DNA from: Pseudoxanthomonas kaohsiungensis | GTDB lineage: Bacteria > Pseudomonadota > Gammaproteobacteria > Xanthomonadales > Xanthomonadaceae | DNA length: 64,000 bases | Assembly (NCBI RefSeq): GCF_010211765.1 | Contig: NZ_PDWO01000005.1 | Location: forward strand, 167,319-231,318 | Direction of reading: 5' to 3' | In this document: positions 61,507 to 64,000 of the stretch, piece after piece | Numbering within the stretch: the stretch's first letter is position 1 | Layout of the letters: each line of letters starts with the position of its first letter | Position numbers and translations under genes: made by a program | The notes under the pieces: generated by a model | Told to the model about the DNA's origin: nothing | What the model saw: the letters and a program-made list of their open reading frames with translations, nothing else | Database searches by the model: none

Positions 61507-63963
61507 TCAGAAGCCGCCGCCGAAGGTGAACTGCAGGCGTTCGATCTCGTCGCCGTCCTTCTTCTTGAACGGGTAGGCGTAGCTGATCGAGATCGGGCCG
61601 ACGGGCGCGCGCCACAGCAGGGCCACGCCGGCCGACGCGCGCAGCTCGTTGGCGTCGAAGTTGTCCCAGCCGTCGTACACGTTGCCGAAGTCGACGAACG
61701 CCGACACGCGCGCCGCCTTGCTGTCGAACAGGCGCGGGAAGACCATTTCGATCTGGCCGACGGTCTTCAGCGAACCACCCAGCGGCTGGCCGCGCGAGTA
61801 GCCGCCGGTCGGTTCCGAGCGCGGGCCCAGGGTGTTGTCGCGGAAACCGCGCACCGAGCGCGTGCCGCCGGCGTAGAAGTTCTCGAAGAACGGCAGGCCG
61901 GTGGCGACCACCGTCTTGTCGTAGTCCGGCGAGCTCGGCAGGCAGGGCTCGCTGGGCGCCGGACCCGGCACGTAGGTGTCGATCTGTCCGTCGCCATCGC
62001 TGTCCACGTAGGAGCCCGGGGTCCAGCAGAGGTTGCGCACGGTGTCGTCGCCGTAGCTGTCGCCGTAGCCCAGGTCCAGGCCGGTGCGCAGCACGAACGC
62101 CGGATGCAGCATCCAGTACCGGGAGAACTCGTAGTTGATCTTGAAGTACTCGACGGTCGAACCCGGCAGCGTGGTTTCCAGGCCGATCCGCTGGTACATG
62201 CCGCGGGTCGGCATGAAGAAGTCGTTGCGGGTGTCGCGCGCCCAGCCCAGCTCGGTGCGCCAGGCGTGGAAGGTGCGCTGGCCGACCGCGTTGACGTAGT
62301 CGATGATCGACTGCGGCGTGCTGCCCGGGTAGGTCTGGATCTGGTTGCTGTCGATGCCGCCCAGCAGCGAGATCGAGCTGTGTTCGGTGATCGGCAGGCC
62401 CAGCACCGCCTGCGCCGCGGCGTTGGTGCTGTTGTACTGGGCGGTGTTGAAGTCCGAGTAGTCCAGCTCGCGCCACCAGAGGTTGTAGCCCAGCGACAGG
62501 CCCTCGTCGGTGAAGAACGGATTGAGGTAGGAGAACGCGTAGCGCTGCATGTAGTCGCTGCGCTGCGCCTCCACCGACACCCGGTTGCCGCCGCCGAGGA
62601 AGTTGTTCTGGGACAGCTGGATCGAGGCGGTCATGCCGGCCAGCTGCGAGTAGCCCAGGCCGAACACGAAGCTGCCGGAGGTGGTTTCCTTGACGTTGAA
62701 CACCACGTCGACCTGGTCGCTGGTGCCGGCCACGGCCGGGGTCTCGACCTCGACGGTCTCGAAGTAGCCCAGCCGCTGCAGGCGGATCTTGGAGCGGTCG
62801 ATCGCCGCCTGCGAGTACCAGGCATTCTCGAACTGGCGCATCTCCCGGCGGATCACCTCGTCGGAGGTGCGGGTGTTGCCCTTGAACACGATCCGGCGCA
62901 CGTTGACGCGCGGGCCCGGCACCACCTGCAGGTTGATCGCGACGGTGCGGTCCTCGCGGTTGGTGGTCGGCACGGGATTCACCCGCGCGAACGCGTAGCC
63001 GATGTTGGACAGGGTGTTGGTGATGGAGTCGGCCGACAGCTCGAGCAGCACGCGCGAGAACGTGTCGCCGGCCTTGGGGATCACCAGGCGCTCGATCTGG
63101 TCCTGCGGCAGCACCGTGTCGCCGGTGACCTTGATCTCGGAAATGGTGTAGACCTCGCCCTCGGTGACGCTGGCGGTGAGGTACATGTCGCGCTTTTCGG
63201 GGCTGATCGAGACCTGGGTGGAATCGATGCTGAAGTCGATGTAGCCGCGGTCCAGGTACCATGAGTTGAGCTTTTCCATGTCGCCGGAGAGCTTCTCGCG
63301 CGAGTACTGGTCGTCGCGCCGGTACCAGGACAGCCAGCCGCTCTCGCGCGACTCCCAGTTGGCCAGGATGTCCTCGTTCGAGAAGGAGTCGGTGCCGATC
63401 ACGTTGACGTGGCGGATCTTGGCCGCCTTGCCTTCCTTGACGTCGATGGTGACGTCGACGCGGTTGCGGTCCAGCGGCGAGACCGTGGGGGTGATCTGGA
63501 CGTTGTACTTGCCGCGGTTGTTGTACTGGCGGGTCAGTTCCTGGGTCACCCGGTCCAGGGCCAGCCGGTCGAAGGTCTCGCCCTCGGCCAGGCCGATGTC
63601 CTGCAGGCCCTTGGTCAGGTCCTCGGTCTTGATGTCCTTGTTGCCGGTCAGGGTCAGCTTGTTGATCGCCGGGCGTTCCTTGACCGTGATCACCAGGATG
63701 TCGCCCTGGCGGTCCACCGCGACGTCCTCGAAGAAGCCGGTACGGTAGAGCGCGCGGATGGTCTCGCCGGCGGCGGCCTGGTCCATCGTCTCGCCCCGTT
63801 CCACCGGCAGGTAGGTGAACACGGTGCCGGCCGCGATCCGCTGCAGGCCGTCGATGCGGATGTCGCTCACGGTGAACGGCTCGACCGACTGCGCCATCGC
63901 CGGCAGGGACAGGGTCGAGGCGAGGGCGAGGGCGAGCAGGCGGCGCACGGGGTATCGCGTCAT
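61507..63963 (-). CDS. bamA: Outer membrane protein assembly factor BamA
   Basis: Central Omp85 protein of the BAM complex, inserting beta-barrels into the outer membrane. The 818-residue precursor has a signal peptide (LLALALASTLSLPAMAQS). Five POTRA repeats lie at about 25-425 (FTVSDIRIDGLQRIAAGTVF opens the first). The 16-strand barrel ends in LQFTFGGGF with terminal Phe. The lid-loop motif VRGFRDNTLGPR is intact. Start at the ATG at 63963; upstream genes lie outside the window. Confidence 0.97.
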   Translation of the reverse strand: MTRYPVRRLLALALASTLSLPAMAQSVEPFTVSDIRIDGLQRIAAGTVFTYLPVERGETMDQAAAGETIRALYRTGFFEDVAVDRQGDILVITVKERPAINKLTLTGNKDIKTEDLTKGLQDIGLAEGETFDRLALDRVTQELTRQYNNRGKYNVQITPTVSPLDRNRVDVTIDVKEGKAAKIRHVNVIGTDSFSNEDILANWESRESGWLSWYRRDDQYSREKLSGDMEKLNSWYLDRGYIDFSIDSTQVSISPEKRDMYLTASVTEGEVYTISEIKVTGDTVLPQDQIERLVIPKAGDTFSRVLLELSADSITNTLSNIGYAFARVNPVPTTNREDRTVAINLQVVPGPRVNVRRIVFKGNTRTSDEVIRREMRQFENAWYSQAAIDRSKIRLQRLGYFETVEVETPAVAGTSDQVDVVFNVKETTSGSFVFGLGYSQLAGMTASIQLSQNNFLGGGNRVSVEAQRSDYMQRYAFSYLNPFFTDEGLSLGYNLWWRELDYSDFNTAQYNSTNAAAQAVLGLPITEHSSISLLGGIDSNQIQTYPGSTPQSIIDYVNAVGQRTFHAWRTELGWARDTRNDFFMPTRGMYQRIGLETTLPGSTVEYFKINYEFSRYWMLHPAFVLRTGLDLGYGDSYGDDTVRNLCWTPGSYVDSDGDGQIDTYVPGPAPSEPCLPSSPDYDKTVVATGLPFFENFYAGGTRSVRGFRDNTLGPRSEPTGGYSRGQPLGGSLKTVGQIEMVFPRLFDSKAARVSAFVDFGNVYDGWDNFDANELRASAGVALLWRAPVGPISISYAYPFKKKDGDEIERLQFTFGGGF

Positions 63964-64000
63964 GTCACATCCGGTGGAAAACAGGGGGTCGGGCAGGAGC

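Overview
The window is a very GC-rich, densely coded stretch of a bacterial chromosome. Gene content and order (petABC-sspA-sspB, a FimT/PilV/PilW/PilX/PilY1/PilE cluster, pyrG...eno-ftsB-ispD-ispF-truD, an Oar-like TonB-dependent receptor with its own signal peptide, GTAG-type REP hairpins) point to the Xanthomonadaceae/Lysobacteraceae (Lysobacter, Luteimonas, Pseudoxanthomonas, Stenotrophomonas, Xanthomonas). The genus cannot be fixed from sequence reading alone. Nothing looks plasmid- or phage-borne, and no transposase or integrase is seen.

Layout. 1-14.5 kb is housekeeping: the tail of an ABC-2 permease, miaB, a lytic transglycosylase, the cytochrome bc1 operon with sspA/sspB, two uncharacterised proteins (DUF3301, DUF2272), nadC, a Trm112-like protein, purEK, an Fe-type superoxide dismutase, a CGFS glutaredoxin, a degenerate SDR and a MarC protein. 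14.7-19.6 kb holds a large Oar-like TonB-dependent receptor and ppnN. 19.6-27.2 kb is the minor-pilin/PilY1 operon of the type IV pilus, a tRNA-Asn and a lone second FimT/GspH pseudopilin. uvrB and a tRNA-Val follow.

30.3-49.1 kb is one coherent accessory locus for L-arabinose-containing polysaccharide. Three exported arabinofuranosidases (GH51, GH127, GH43) release arabinose. A YtfQRT-YjfF-type ABC importer, which in E. coli takes furanose sugars, brings it in. A mutarotase, a Gfo/Idh/MocA sugar 1-dehydrogenase, an IlvD/Edd sugar-acid dehydratase, an FAH-fold AraD1/GguC protein and an aldehyde dehydrogenase make up the non-phosphorylative (oxidative) route from L-arabinose to 2-oxoglutarate. 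A LysR regulator lies in the middle. The half-site CCAATAC occurs in two palindromic sequences, one in each divergent intergenic region, suggesting one regulon. No lactonase gene is present.

49.1-52.5 kb is an ECF sigma factor followed by a transmembrane Ser/Thr kinase with a TPR-like sensor. 52.7-64 kb returns to core genes: parE, a small exported charged protein, pyrG, eno, ftsB, ispD, ispF, truD and bamA.

The most unusual signals are in the DNA between genes. GTAG-ended REP hairpins occur repeatedly, and at purK, ispD and truD the GTAG itself supplies the TAG stop codon. A decayed tandem copy of the parE 3' end lies just beyond parE. A perfect 65-bp tandem duplication lies downstream of tRNA-Val. 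A terminator-like hairpin sits directly in front of the GH127 start. A REP pair marks an apparent synteny break between truD and bamA.
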